A stretch of DNA of 64,000 bases from JAEUKA01 sp035328405 (GCA_035328405.1 DAOLIT010000010.1:30720-94719); one strand, 5' to 3'. Positions 50,140 through 60,254 are shown, numbered from the stretch's first letter. The notes: generated by a model not told the origin, from the sequence alone. Program-made: numbers and translations.

Positions 50140-51276
50140 ATGAGTACACAAAGCCCCAATTCCGGCTCGTCTCCCCGTCGCACACCTCTTTACGATCGCC
50201 ACGTGGCCCTGGGGGCGCGGGTGATTGACTTTGGCGGCTGGGCGATGCCGGTTCAATACGAATCTATCCTCGAAGAACACAAAGCCGTGCGAACTGCCGT
50301 GGGCCTTTTCGATGTCAGCCACATGGGTGAAGTCGAATTTGTCGGGCCGGGTGCGCTGTCCGCCGTTGAACACTTGGTCACAAACGATGTGCGCAAGCTC
50401 GTAGACGGGCAGGCTCGCTATACGGTCGTGTGTTTCGAGGACGGTGGCATCGTCGATGATTGCATCGTCTATCGCGAACACGCTGAACGGTTCGTCATCG
50501 TCGTGAATGCGGCGAATATCGACAAGGATGTCGCGTGGTTTCGGAAGCACGTCGAAGGCAAAAAAGACGTGGTGTTTCGCAACTTATCGGACGAAATCGC
50601 ACTCATCGCCGTACAGGGCCCGCTCGCGGTTTCGCTGTTGCAGCGGCTTTGTCCCGACACGGACCTACGGCAAATCAAGTCGTTTCATTTCCAAAAAGTC
50701 GTCGCACTCGACCTTCCGATTTGGGCAGCCCGCACCGGCTATACCGGCGAGGACGGTTTTGAGTTGTTCGTGCAAGCAGATGGTGCTGCGCGGTTGTGGG
50801 ATGCGCTGCTCACCGTTGGAAGAGATCTGGGCGTAAAACCCATCGGTCTGGGTGCTCGGGATACGCTGCGGCTTGAGGCGTGTTTGTCCCTGTACGGAAA
50901 TGACATCGACGCAACGACCCATCCTTTCGAGGCCAACCTCGGTTGGGTGGTCAAGTTGGACCACGATTTCATTGGTCGAAGTGCTCTCGAAAACATCAAG
51001 ACTGCGGGCAACACGCGCAAACTCGCCGCGTTTTCGATGGAAGGCCGAGGCACAGCCCGACACGGCTACACGATTTATGACGCTGAGACTGGCGGTTCTC
51101 CCATCGGCACCGTGACTTCGGGGAGCCTGGGTCCGACGGTGGGCAAGAACATTGGGTTGGGCTATGTGCCTTTGGCGCTCGCGGAAGTTGGCACTCGTTT
51201 CTTCGTTGATTGCCGAGGAAAACGGATTGCGGCGGTGGTTGTGAAGCCGCCATTTTATCGTCGCCCAGCCATCTAA
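50140..51276 (+). CDS. gcvT: Aminomethyltransferase (glycine cleavage T protein)
   Basis: 378 residues; transfers the aminomethyl group to tetrahydrofolate in the glycine cleavage system. Motifs: HVALGARVIDFGGWAMPVQY, GLFDVSHMGEVEF, VTNDVRKLVDGQARYTVV, ARTGYTGEDGFELF, GARDTLRLEACLSLYGND (folate-binding Asp) and LGWVVKLDHDFIG. ATG at 50140 is supported by protein alignment of the conserved N-terminus. First gene of gcvT-gcvH-gcvPA-gcvPB. No glycine riboswitch was recognised upstream. Confidence 0.97.
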   Translation: MSTQSPNSGSSPRRTPLYDRHVALGARVIDFGGWAMPVQYESILEEHKAVRTAVGLFDVSHMGEVEFVGPGALSAVEHLVTNDVRKLVDGQARYTVVCFEDGGIVDDCIVYREHAERFVIVVNAANIDKDVAWFRKHVEGKKDVVFRNLSDEIALIAVQGPLAVSLLQRLCPDTDLRQIKSFHFQKVVALDLPIWAARTGYTGEDGFELFVQADGAARLWDALLTVGRDLGVKPIGLGARDTLRLEACLSLYGNDIDATTHPFEANLGWVVKLDHDFIGRSALENIKTAGNTRKLAAFSMEGRGTARHGYTIYDAETGGSPIGTVTSGSLGPTVGKNIGLGYVPLALAEVGTRFFVDCRGKRIAAVVVKPPFYRRPAI

Positions 51277-51334
51277 ACGGACAGGCCTCGGCCTTCCGAT
51301 GCTTTGAACATTCAAAAAAACGGAACACACCTCA

Positions 51335-51724
51335 ATGAGCAATTTCCCTTCCGATCTTCGTTACACAAAAGACCACGAGTGGGCTCGCATCGACGGAAAA
51401 CGGGCCGTGATGGGCATCACCGATTTTGCGGTGCATCAGCTCGGCGACATCACGCTCGTCGATCTGCCCAAAGAGGGCGAGTCGTTCCGTCGAGAACAGG
51501 TGTTGGGCACCATCGAGTCGGTGAAAGCTGTCTCGGACATTTACTCGCCTTTGTCGGGGAAAGTGACGAAGACGAACGATCCATTGCGCGATTCCCCCGA
51601 AATCCTGAATGAGGATTGCTACGACGAGGGCTGGATGGTCGAACTCGAAATGTCCAATCCCGACGAGGCGAAGGATCTCATGACATCCGAGGAGTACGCG
51701 CAATACGTGAAGGCGCAAGGGTAA
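51335..51724 (+). CDS. gcvH: Glycine cleavage system H protein
   Basis: 129 residues. Lipoyl-carrier protein: YTKDHEWARIDGKRAVMGIT, GDITLVDLPKEGESF, and the lipoylation-site motif GTIESVKAVSDIYSPLSG with the target Lys. C-terminal GWMVELEMSNPDEAKDLM. Second gene of the operon. Confidence 0.98.
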   Translation: MSNFPSDLRYTKDHEWARIDGKRAVMGITDFAVHQLGDITLVDLPKEGESFRREQVLGTIESVKAVSDIYSPLSGKVTKTNDPLRDSPEILNEDCYDEGWMVELEMSNPDEAKDLMTSEEYAQYVKAQG

Positions 51725-51801
51725 AAACCCCATTTGCTGCCGAATGAATCAGTCCTTTTCTCTCGCGAGGAAGGACGCTGACACACAGGCCGGATCAATT
51801 C

Positions 51802-53211
51802 ATGCGATACATTCCACACACCGATGCGGATGTGGCTGCCATGTTGAAAGTGGTTGGCGCGCCGTCGGTCGAGTCTCTGTTTTCACACATTCCAGAATCG
51901 TTGCGGCTCGGGAAACCGCTCGAAATCGATCCGCTCGACGAGGCGGCGCTCATTTCGCATTTGGGCGAGCTTGGCGCGAAAAATGTGCGGCCCACGATGC
52001 CGTCGTTTTTGGGCGCAGGTCTTTCTTCGCATCACGTTCCCGTCGCCGTGGACATGCTGCTCCAGCGCGCGGAGTGGTACACGGCCTACACCCCGTATCA
52101 GCCCGAGGTGTCCCAAGGTACTTTGCAGGCGGTGTTTGAATACCAAACTCTCGTGGCTGAGCTTTTTGGGCCGAAAGCTGTGCCTGGCCTGCCAGCACCG
52201 TTTGTCAGCAACGCTTCGGTGTACGACGGGGCGTCAGCGATGGCCGAGGCCGTTCTGATGGCGCGACGCCTGACAGGTCGCTCGCTGGTCGTCGCATGTG
52301 GTGCGATACACCCGCACTATGTGGGCACGCTGCACTGCTATCTCGACGGAATCGACGACATGGGAAAAAGCGCGCTCAAAACCGTGGGGTTTGGGCCAGA
52401 TGGACGAATCGACCAAACAGCGTTGTCCAAACTCCTCGGGGAATGCGGCGATGCGGTGGCCGCAATTCTTGTGCAGAGCCCCAATTATTTGGGCGTTTTG
52501 CAAGACGTGGCGTCGCTGTGTGCTTCGGCGCAAAAGGTGGGTGCGCTCGTCGTCGTGGCAACCACCGAGCCACTCGCATTCGGCGTGGTCAAGTCTCCGG
52601 GCAGCCTGGGCGCGGACATTGTTGTGGGTGAAGGCATTGGTTTGGCTTCGGCACCGTCGCTGGGTGGCCCGGGCGTAGGTCTGTTTGCGGCGCGCACAGA
52701 GCATGTGCGCCAAATGCCGGGCCGTTTGGTGGGTGAAACCGTGGATCAACAGGGTCGGCGCGGTTACGTGCTGACGCTGGCGACGCGCGAACAACACATT
52801 CGGCGAGAAAAAGCGACCTCGAACATTTGCACGAACCAAGGACTGATTGCGCTTGCATTTGCAATCCATTTGTGCTTGCTCGGGAAAAACGGTTTTCGTC
52901 GGCTTGCGGAAATCAATTTGGCCAAGGCGGAATACTTGAAAGCGCGCCTTTCATCGGTGCGGGGTTTCCGTTTGCCGGTCGCGGGACAAACGTTCAATGA
53001 GTTTGCCGTAACCATGCGCGGCTCGGCGGAAAAGGCGGTGGCTTTGCTTCGAGAGCGCGGGATTTTTGCTGGTGTTCCGCTTTTGTCTCCGGGTTTTGCG
53101 CTGCCCGAATGTCCCGATGCAGATCGCACATTGCTTGTGGCTGTCAACGAGCGGCATTCCCGCGAGGATTTGGATCGTTTGGCCCTGGCTCTCGACGAGG
53201 TGTGCCCATGA
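51802..53211 (+). CDS. gcvPA: Glycine dehydrogenase (decarboxylating) subunit 1
   Basis: 469 residues; N-terminal half of the P protein in the split form found in many bacteria. Motifs: YIPHTDADVAAMLKVVGAPS, FLGAGLSSHHVP, YTPYQPEVSQGTLQAVFEYQ, ATTEPLAFGVVKSPG, GEGIGLASAPSLGGPGVGLF and RTREQHIRREKA-type helix (REQHIRREKATSNICTNQG). Forms a heterotetramer with GcvPB. Its stop overlaps the gcvPB ATG (ATGA). Confidence 0.96.
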   Translation: MRYIPHTDADVAAMLKVVGAPSVESLFSHIPESLRLGKPLEIDPLDEAALISHLGELGAKNVRPTMPSFLGAGLSSHHVPVAVDMLLQRAEWYTAYTPYQPEVSQGTLQAVFEYQTLVAELFGPKAVPGLPAPFVSNASVYDGASAMAEAVLMARRLTGRSLVVACGAIHPHYVGTLHCYLDGIDDMGKSALKTVGFGPDGRIDQTALSKLLGECGDAVAAILVQSPNYLGVLQDVASLCASAQKVGALVVVATTEPLAFGVVKSPGSLGADIVVGEGIGLASAPSLGGPGVGLFAARTEHVRQMPGRLVGETVDQQGRRGYVLTLATREQHIRREKATSNICTNQGLIALAFAIHLCLLGKNGFRRLAEINLAKAEYLKARLSSVRGFRLPVAGQTFNEFAVTMRGSAEKAVALLRERGIFAGVPLLSPGFALPECPDADRTLLVAVNERHSREDLDRLALALDEVCP

Positions 53212-54713
53212 ATTCGGCAAAACACGGACCCTGCCCGACACGGCATTTGCTTCATGCCGAGGAGCCTATTTTTGAAATGGGCGCAACTGGTCGGATGGGC
53301 GCTTCCCTTCCGACGCTGGATGTTCCAGAGGTTCCCCTGAAGTCGGTGCTTGGCGAGCTGCATCGAGACGATCCGCCGGCCCTGCCCGAGGTTTCCGAAG
53401 TCGATGTGACGCGGCACTTTACGAGGCTGTCGCGCTGGAATTTCGCGATCGACATCGGGATGTATCCGCTCGGCTCCTGCACGATGAAGTACAACCCAAA
53501 AGTGAACGAGTTGGTCGCACGCATGCCTGGGTTCGCTGCGCTGCATCCGGCACAGGCAGAATCGACGCTGCAAGGGGCGCTCGAACTGATGTATCGGCTG
53601 GAGCAATGCCTGCGCGAAATCTCGGGATTTGCGAGGGTGACGCTTCAGCCGGCTGCCGGTGCTCACGGCGAGCTGTGCGGCCTGATGATGATTCGCGCCT
53701 ACCACCAAAGTCGGGGTTTGTCGCCGCGCAAAGTGCTGATTCCCGATTCGGCACATGGCACGAATCCAGCGTCGGTCACGCTCAACCAAATGGAGTGTTT
53801 GCCGGTCAAGACTTCTTCCGATGGGCTGTTGTCGGTCGAAAGCGTGCGGGCGGCAGTGGCGCAGCATCCGTCGAACATTGCGGCCCTCATGGTGACGAAT
53901 CCCTCGACGCTGGGTTTGTTCGAGGAACACATCGCCGAAATTTCGTCGGTGATCCACGAGGCGGGCGGTCTTGTGTACATGGACGGAGCCAATTTGAATG
54001 CCTTGCTGGGCAAAGTGCGGCCTGGTGAGACGGGAATCGATGCGATGCACATCAATCTGCACAAGACGTTCACGACCCCACACGGCGGAGGCGGACCGGG
54101 CTCAGGTCCCGTCGGTGTCGTCGAGAAACTCGTGCCGTTTTTGCCGTCCCCTACCGTCGAGCATGAAAACAGCGTGTTCCGTTTGGACTACAACCGGCCT
54201 CAATCGATCGGACGACTGCGCAGTTTCTTTGGGAATTTTGGAATGCTGGTGCGGGCCTACACCTACATTCGCGAAATGGGGGGTGCCGGCCTCACGCGAG
54301 CGACGGAAATGGCCGTGCTTAACGCGGTGTATTTGCGCGCTCTTTTGCAACACGAATATCCGCCCGTGTCGGAAAAACCGTCGATGCACGAGTACGTCAC
54401 GTCGGACAAAAAGCTGAAAAAGGAAACCTCTGTTCAGACGCTGGACTTGGCCAAGCGACTGATGGACTACGGTTTTCATCCTCCGACGGTCTATTTCCCG
54501 TTGGTGGTGCCCGGCGCGCTCATGATTGAGCCGACGGAAACCGAGAGCAAAGAGACGCTCGACGAGTTTGCCTCGGCGCTGTTACAGATTGCTGACGAGG
54601 CTCGTCGCGAGCCTGAACTCGTCAAACACGCACCTTCACACACCGCATTGCGTCGCCTCGACGAAACCAAGGCCGCGCGGCATCCTCGTTTGCGCTGGCT
54701 TCCGTCGCTGTAA
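53208..54713 (+). CDS. gcvPB: Glycine dehydrogenase (decarboxylating) subunit 2
   Basis: 501 residues; C-terminal, PLP-binding half of glycine decarboxylase. Motifs: PLGSCTMKYNPKVNE, LQPAAGAHGELCGLMMIRAYH, IPDSAHGTNPASVTLNQ, MVTNPSTLGLFEE and MHINLHKTFTTPHGGGGPG where the Lys forms the PLP Schiff base. ATG at 53208 is set by overlap with gcvPA; a longer frame from 53109 is spurious. lpd is not in the window. Confidence 0.97.
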   Translation: MNSAKHGPCPTRHLLHAEEPIFEMGATGRMGASLPTLDVPEVPLKSVLGELHRDDPPALPEVSEVDVTRHFTRLSRWNFAIDIGMYPLGSCTMKYNPKVNELVARMPGFAALHPAQAESTLQGALELMYRLEQCLREISGFARVTLQPAAGAHGELCGLMMIRAYHQSRGLSPRKVLIPDSAHGTNPASVTLNQMECLPVKTSSDGLLSVESVRAAVAQHPSNIAALMVTNPSTLGLFEEHIAEISSVIHEAGGLVYMDGANLNALLGKVRPGETGIDAMHINLHKTFTTPHGGGGPGSGPVGVVEKLVPFLPSPTVEHENSVFRLDYNRPQSIGRLRSFFGNFGMLVRAYTYIREMGGAGLTRATEMAVLNAVYLRALLQHEYPPVSEKPSMHEYVTSDKKLKKETSVQTLDLAKRLMDYGFHPPTVYFPLVVPGALMIEPTETESKETLDEFASALLQIADEARREPELVKHAPSHTALRRLDETKAARHPRLRWLPSL

Positions 54714-54755
54714 TGCGAAACGAACCCAGCGCACATTGTTTTCTTAGGAGACCTC

Positions 54756-55478
54756 ATGTCTGGTCATAATCGTTGGTCCACCATCAAGCACAAGAAGGCG
54801 GCTGCCGACGCGAAAAAGTCCAAAAACTGGACCAAGCTCATCAAGGAAATCTCGATTGCGGCGCGTTCGGGCGGCGATCCGGGGGGCAATCCCAGGTTGC
54901 GCACTGCCATCGACAAAGCACGCGGTGCCAACATTCCCACCGACACCATCGACCGAGCGATCAAGAAAGGCACGGGCGAACTGGGCGCAGATTCCGTCGA
55001 GGAATTGGTGTATCAGGCGTATGGTCCAGGCGGAGTGGCGATTGTCATCGAACTTGCGACGGACAACCGCAATCGAACTGCGGCGGAACTTCGCAAACTG
55101 CTCGAGCGACAGAATGCCAAAATCGATCCGTCGGGCTCGGTGCTGCACAAGTTCAAAAAGCGCGGACAGATTCTTTTTGATGCGGAAAAGCAAACCGAAG
55201 ATGCCGTGACCGAGGTTGCTCTCGAGGCCGGTGCCGACGATGTTCGGGCAGAAGGCGATACGATCGTGGTTCTGACCGAGCCGGGTGCCTGCCAAAGCAT
55301 CAAAGAAGCTTTCGAGAAAAAAGGCATGACGCCGATCGATGCAGAGGTCGGAATGCTCCCGGAATTGACCGTGGCGCTCAATGAAAAGGATGCCGAGCTC
55401 ATCGGTCGGTTGGTGGCCGCTCTCGAGGAGCACGAAGACGTGATGAATGTCTACACCAACCACGAAGAAGGCACCTGA
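54756..55478 (+). CDS. yebC: YebC/TACO1-family translation or transcription factor
   Basis: 240 residues. Family hallmarks: MSGHNRWSTIKHKKAAADAK at the N-terminus, GGDPGGNPRLRTAIDKA, GANIPTDTIDRAIKKGTGEL and VYQAYGPGGVAIVIE. Highly conserved proteins that help ribosomes at polyproline stretches or act as DNA-binding regulators depending on subfamily. TAGGAG precedes the ATG. It is not in the usual ruvC cluster here; instead it sits between gcvPB and meaB. Confidence 0.95.
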   Translation: MSGHNRWSTIKHKKAAADAKKSKNWTKLIKEISIAARSGGDPGGNPRLRTAIDKARGANIPTDTIDRAIKKGTGELGADSVEELVYQAYGPGGVAIVIELATDNRNRTAAELRKLLERQNAKIDPSGSVLHKFKKRGQILFDAEKQTEDAVTEVALEAGADDVRAEGDTIVVLTEPGACQSIKEAFEKKGMTPIDAEVGMLPELTVALNEKDAELIGRLVAALEEHEDVMNVYTNHEEGT

Positions 55479-55484
55479 GTCGCG

Positions 55485-56480
55485 ATGGCCGATTCGATTT
55501 CGACGCGCATCTCGCAGATTGCAGCTTCGGTGCTTGCAGGCGATCTGCGGCTCGGCGCGCGTTTGATTCGCGATCTCGACGACAGAACGGAACTTGCGGA
55601 GTCGGTTCTGGGCAAGTTGTGGCCGCATACGGGGCGCGCGTATCTCGTCGGGTTGACGGGAAACCCCGGCGCGGGCAAATCGACGGTGGTGGATGGCCTG
55701 ATCGCACACTATCGGAAGCAGGGTTTGCGCGTCGGCGTCGTGGCGATCGATCCGTCGAGTCCATTTTCCGGTGGTGCGATTTTGGGCGATCGGATTCGCA
55801 TGCAGCGGCACGCTTTGGATGACGGGGTTTTCATTCGTTCCCTCGCGTCGCGGGGGCACCTGGGCGGGTTGTCTCGTTCGACGGGAGAGGTCGTCGCAGT
55901 GCTCGATGCGATGGGTTTTGACATCGTGCTCATCGAGACGGTGGGTGTAGGTCAAGGTGAGGTGGATGTGGTCGCGCTCGCGGACACAAAAGTCGTCGTG
56001 ACCGTGCCGGGTTTGGGCGACGAGGTCCAGGCCATCAAAGCGGGCATTTTGGAGATCGCTGACGTGCTGGTGGTCAACAAAGCCGATCGCGAAGGGGCCG
56101 ATCGAACCGTGCGCGATTTGATGACGATGCTCGAGCTGAGGAAAACGGATGCGCCGCTCGGTCCAAACGCGCCACCGACCGAGGTCGAGATCGTTCGTAC
56201 CGTCGCCACGCGAGGAGACGGCATTTCGCAGCTCGCCGAGACAATCGAGAAACACAAGCTGCGAACCGCTCACTTTGCGACCGCGCGGCGCAGGACGCGG
56301 GCCAGACGCGAGCTGCGCGAGACCTTGCTTGACCGTCTGCTCGGTCGCATCGATGCGCTACTCGAACGCCGTGCAGATTGTGTGGCGCAGGTCGAAAACA
56401 GGCAGGTCGATCCGTACAGCGCGTCTGAACTTCTGCTTGCCGAGCTGTTTTCCGAGACTTCCGTCCGTCCGACTCCGTAG
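55485..56480 (+). CDS. meaB: Methylmalonyl-CoA mutase-associated GTPase MeaB/ArgK
   Basis: 331 residues. G3E-type GTPase: Walker A LVGLTGNPGAGKSTVVDGLI, VVAIDPSSPFSGGAILGDR, ETVGVGQGEVDVVALADT, VTVPGLGDEVQAIKAGI and VVNKADREGADRTV (NKxD). Protects and reactivates the coenzyme-B12 methylmalonyl-CoA mutase. mutA/mutB are not in the window. Starts 6 bp after yebC. Confidence 0.94.
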   Translation: MADSISTRISQIAASVLAGDLRLGARLIRDLDDRTELAESVLGKLWPHTGRAYLVGLTGNPGAGKSTVVDGLIAHYRKQGLRVGVVAIDPSSPFSGGAILGDRIRMQRHALDDGVFIRSLASRGHLGGLSRSTGEVVAVLDAMGFDIVLIETVGVGQGEVDVVALADTKVVVTVPGLGDEVQAIKAGILEIADVLVVNKADREGADRTVRDLMTMLELRKTDAPLGPNAPPTEVEIVRTVATRGDGISQLAETIEKHKLRTAHFATARRRTRARRELRETLLDRLLGRIDALLERRADCVAQVENRQVDPYSASELLLAELFSETSVRPTP

Positions 56481-56599
56481 CCAAGTTCCCCACAAACACA
56501 CAGCAGCAGCCAACCGCAGGCATGACAGCCCGCGATTTCAGCCGAAAAACGTCAAAAACGGGAGAGAACGGAAGAAAACGGCAGGAAGGAAGGAAGAAC

Positions 56600-56616
56600 G
56601 GGCGGAGAAACCGCCC
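56600..56616 (-). terminator. Terminator hairpin after VWA gene
   Basis: GGGCGG-agaaa-CCGCCC stem, read on the minus strand just after the stop at 56624, followed by GTTCTTCCTTCCTTCC. Between convergent meaB and the VWA gene. Confidence 0.55.
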
Positions 56617-56623
56617 AGAAGGC

Positions 56624-58291
56624 TCAGCCTCCGCCTACGCAGCGGAAGTTCACGACCTTGCCCGGAGGCGGTTGGGTCCCGCCTTTGCGCCACACGCCAG
56701 CAACGACGGATTCGCTGCAAACATTGGGATTCTTGCTCTTGATCGCGCAGAAGCAATCGCTCGTTTCGTTCTTGCAAGCGGCTTTGATTGTGTCGTCTCC
56801 CGGAGTTGGGGTTGAGGTGGACGCCCAACCGTTGCAACAGGTGGCCGAGCAAACGGGGAACGCGGTATTCGGGTCAGGCATGCTCGAGGGCGTGGATTCG
56901 TCCACGTCGCCGACGATGCACAACGGCTGGCCCGCCGCATCCGGCTTGGGCGTGACAGGAAGACACTGGGCCTGCAACCGCTGTTCGATGGCCTTCGCAA
57001 TCCTGTCCAAAGCCGCTGGGTAGTTGTCGATGTCGCAGATCGAAACCTCAAGAGAGTTCGGCTGGCCATTCCCATCCACGCCAAACTGCTTGGCAAACTT
57101 GGACAGACGAAGCTGAGCTTGGCCGTACACTCCTGCGTCCCCCACATACACGCACGATGCACCCGCCCCACCCGCGCGATTCAGGTTTGGAGAGGTTGTT
57201 CCACCGGCTCGCGCCACTTCAACCCGGCCTCCTTTTTCAATCGAGGGCAACGTCCAGATGCCGCTCACGAGCAGCTTGTTCCCTGGGCGAATGCTGTTGA
57301 AGAAGCGATAGTACTTCTCGACTGGTTCGAGATAGTTGTTCGCGCGCTCTTTGCAGCCAGTTTTGACACCCGTCGTGAGCGTCGTCTCGTTGCACTGAAC
57401 CGATCGAGCCAAGCAGCGGAAATCGACGTTGTAACACTCGGGACGATCGGCCTGGGTCGGATCGCAATCGGTGTAGCTCGGGTTGTTCTGGTCGCGTTTC
57501 GACATCTGAACCGAGCAGTCATCCTCGTCGGTGATGAAAATCACGGCGAGCACCGAATTGGGGCGCAAGAAGCCAGAGTTTTCGCTGCGGTGTCCGTCGA
57601 GAGCCCGTTTTGCACCCTCCAATGGACCTTCGATGCCGCAGCCATCGTCTCCGACCAGAGCCATGCATTTGAACGCCTTGATCGGGCCCACATCAACCGG
57701 CTTGCCTGTCACCGGATCGTTTTCAATCGACGACGGCACGTTGATCTTGCCGTCTACTTTCGAGATGTAGCGCCGGCCATCCATCGGAACGAACTTGTCG
57801 TCGGGGCAAAGCTGGTTGCAAGCGTTCCGCGCGTCGGTCGTCACGCCGTTGCGCGTGGTGCAGGGTGCGTTTTGCAACACACCATCGTCACCCTCGTACG
57901 TGTCGCATTTGCCGATGTTGCCGCCCCAGGGCACACCCGGCTGGATGTTGCTGCCAACATCGCTCGTCGCGATACCCACATGGTAGTTCGCCCCCGTATC
58001 GTCGATTTTCTGGATGAATTTCGGAATGTTTGTCGCCAGAGCCTTCTGCTTGGGCGACATCGACGGTGAGTTGTCCACCAAAAACAGAATATCGACATCC
58101 TTCCGCAGCCGAGCATCGACGACACTTTCGCCAATCTGGCTGAAACACTTGCCAAACTCTTTTATTTTGGCCTTCGGATCGGTTGTCGTCGGCACCGGGC
58201 ACGTAGACCCGACCTGCGGAGAGGTACAAGCCGAGGACAGAAGCCCCAGGCCCAAAACTGCCCAGGGGAGCGCAAAAGTCGAACGTCGCAT
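56624..58291 (-). CDS. von Willebrand factor A-domain lipoprotein (paralogue 1)
   Basis: 555 residues. Signal and lipobox cysteine (GLLSSACTSP, residue ~24); GGAGG precedes ATG at 58291. VWA domain from ~60: VDILFLVDNSPSMSPKQKAL is the MIDAS DxSxS motif. Many cysteines are spread through the protein (over 20), probably disulfide-bonded at the surface, including TATCCNGWAST-type and FCAIKS segments near the C-terminus. Paralogous to the gene at 58593-60254 (same LFLVDNSPSMSPKQ, GSTCPVPT-type start, and cysteine pattern). Likely surface-anchored adhesion or matrix protein of delta-proteobacterial type. Confidence 0.9.
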   Translation of the reverse strand: MRRSTFALPWAVLGLGLLSSACTSPQVGSTCPVPTTTDPKAKIKEFGKCFSQIGESVVDARLRKDVDILFLVDNSPSMSPKQKALATNIPKFIQKIDDTGANYHVGIATSDVGSNIQPGVPWGGNIGKCDTYEGDDGVLQNAPCTTRNGVTTDARNACNQLCPDDKFVPMDGRRYISKVDGKINVPSSIENDPVTGKPVDVGPIKAFKCMALVGDDGCGIEGPLEGAKRALDGHRSENSGFLRPNSVLAVIFITDEDDCSVQMSKRDQNNPSYTDCDPTQADRPECYNVDFRCLARSVQCNETTLTTGVKTGCKERANNYLEPVEKYYRFFNSIRPGNKLLVSGIWTLPSIEKGGRVEVARAGGTTSPNLNRAGGAGASCVYVGDAGVYGQAQLRLSKFAKQFGVDGNGQPNSLEVSICDIDNYPAALDRIAKAIEQRLQAQCLPVTPKPDAAGQPLCIVGDVDESTPSSMPDPNTAFPVCSATCCNGWASTSTPTPGDDTIKAACKNETSDCFCAIKSKNPNVCSESVVAGVWRKGGTQPPPGKVVNFRCVGGG

Positions 58292-58592
58292 CACAAGCCT
58301 CCGTAACGTGAAAAAAACGAGCCGGGTATGTTCACTGGCGCGGAGCGGCACCGTACCGAATCCTTGCGCATAGAGCAAGCCACTCTGACCACCTCGCGCC
58401 TACCTTGACTCACTAGGTGCCAACGCCGCGAAAACCTTACGGAAAAGTCGCTTTTTTCAAAACAAGAATGCTGGACCGGCTTTTGCTCCGGTTCAGTGTG
58501 GCTGTGGATCAGAAAGGAGGCCCGGATTTTTGGGGGGAAACCTGGTTTAGGGAGATCGGGTCGGGGCTGGGAACGGGAATGGGAGAGGAGGT

Positions 58593-60254
58593 CTAGTAGC
58601 CCGCGCAGCGGAAACTGACGGTTTTGCCCGCCGGAGTGTTCACACCGCCTTTGCGCCAAACGCCCATGACTGTCCCGCCATTTACGCCCTCGGTACAGAC
58701 TGAAGCGACTTTGCTTTTCACTGCGCAGAAGCAAGCGTCTGCCTGTTCATTTGCGCATGCAGACTTGATGCTCGCGTCACCGACCCCAGGTGTCGCCGTG
58801 CTCGCCCAAGCATCGCAGCAGGTAGACGTACATTGTGGAAAGTACGTGTTGGGCACAGCGTCCGGCGTGGTTTCATCTACGTCTCCCACCAAACAGATCG
58901 GCACGCCATTTTGCGTTTTCACCGTTACAGGAATGCAGGGAGCGAACTTTTCTTCGATCAGCTTTGCAATGTCGTCGAGCGCTTTCGGGTAATCGGCGGT
59001 GTCGCACACATTGACTTCCAACGCTTGCTGCGAGCCGTCCTTTTTGAAACCGAACATCGACGCGAATTGAGACAACCGGTACTGGGGTTGCCCCACAATC
59101 GTCGCGTCTGTCGCATTGCGGCACGCCGGGTCGCGCTTGAGGTCCGAAGTCAGCGGCCCCCCAACGACTCCCACGGTTCCTCCGTTTGCGATGTCGATCT
59201 TGGGTTGCGTCCAAATGCCGCTTACCAGCAACTTGTTCGTGGGCCGACCCAGCTTGAGCAGCGCTTCGTAGTAGGTCTTTACGGGTTCCAAGAAACTGTC
59301 TACCCGTTCGACGCAACCCGTCTTTCCACCAGGCGTCGTCATCGGTTCATTGCATTTGAGGGAACGGAACAGACAACGCTGGTCGAGCTTGTAACAGTCA
59401 TAGGAATCAGGCTGTGCTGCGTTGCAGTTGCGATAGCTCGGGTCCAATTCGGTGCGCTTCGAGGCTTTCACCGAGCAATCATCTTCGTCGGTGATCATGA
59501 GGACCGCGAGTACCGAACCGTTGCGCAAGAAACCCGTATTGGTGGCCGACTTCAAGTCAACGGCCCGTCTCATGGCTTCAAGCGGGCCCTCTACGCCACA
59601 GCCTGCATCCCCCACCAACGCCATGCACTTGAAGGCTCGGCTCGGTCCGTAGTCCACCATTTTCCCCGTCTTCGGGTCGAGCTGAATGTCTTGGGGGACG
59701 TTGGTTTTGTTGTCAATCTTCGAGATGAATTTGTTGCCATTCGTCGGACGAAACCGATTGTCGGGACAAAGTTGGGTACACGCCGCGCTTGCATCAGGAG
59801 AAACCGTGTTTCGCTGGTCGCAAGTCTTGATTTGCAGCTCACCATCGTCGCCACGAAACTTGTCGCATGCGGGCTCATAACCGCCCCCCCACACAGCGGA
59901 TTCGGAAACCGTCGTCCCGACATCCGTCGTGATGATCCCAACGTGATAGTTCATATCGAATTCTTCGATCTTTTGGATGAACTTGGGAATGTTCTCTGCA
60001 AGGGCTCTCTGTTTCGGCGACATCGACGGTGAGTTGTCGATAACGAACAGAATGTCCACGTCTTTCTTGAGCCGAAAGTCATTGGTCACGTTGGCGACCA
60101 GGCCGAAGCATTTTTGAACGTACTCGAGCCGCGTTTTGTTGTCGGCATTCGTCGGAATCGGACACGGACTGCCAACTTGTGGCGCGGTACACGCGCTGAT
60201 CGACAGGGCGACGAACGCCCCAGACAATGAACGCGCGAAAAGTGGACGGCTCAT
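58593..60254 (-). CDS. von Willebrand factor A-domain lipoprotein (paralogue 2)
   Basis: 553 residues. Lipobox cysteine in LSISACTAPQ; GGGAGGAATCA precedes ATG at 60254. MIDAS motif VDILFVIDNSPSMSPKQRAL, LAVLMITDEDDCSVKAS, and a C-terminal Cys-rich region QCTSTCCDAWAS ... CFCAVKSKVASVC. Same domain order and spacing as paralogue 1, so a tandem duplication, diverged by perhaps half its residues. Between them lies ~300 bp with no gene. Function unknown. Confidence 0.9.
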   Translation of the reverse strand: MSRPLFARSLSGAFVALSISACTAPQVGSPCPIPTNADNKTRLEYVQKCFGLVANVTNDFRLKKDVDILFVIDNSPSMSPKQRALAENIPKFIQKIEEFDMNYHVGIITTDVGTTVSESAVWGGGYEPACDKFRGDDGELQIKTCDQRNTVSPDASAACTQLCPDNRFRPTNGNKFISKIDNKTNVPQDIQLDPKTGKMVDYGPSRAFKCMALVGDAGCGVEGPLEAMRRAVDLKSATNTGFLRNGSVLAVLMITDEDDCSVKASKRTELDPSYRNCNAAQPDSYDCYKLDQRCLFRSLKCNEPMTTPGGKTGCVERVDSFLEPVKTYYEALLKLGRPTNKLLVSGIWTQPKIDIANGGTVGVVGGPLTSDLKRDPACRNATDATIVGQPQYRLSQFASMFGFKKDGSQQALEVNVCDTADYPKALDDIAKLIEEKFAPCIPVTVKTQNGVPICLVGDVDETTPDAVPNTYFPQCTSTCCDAWASTATPGVGDASIKSACANEQADACFCAVKSKVASVCTEGVNGGTVMGVWRKGGVNTPAGKTVSFRCAGY

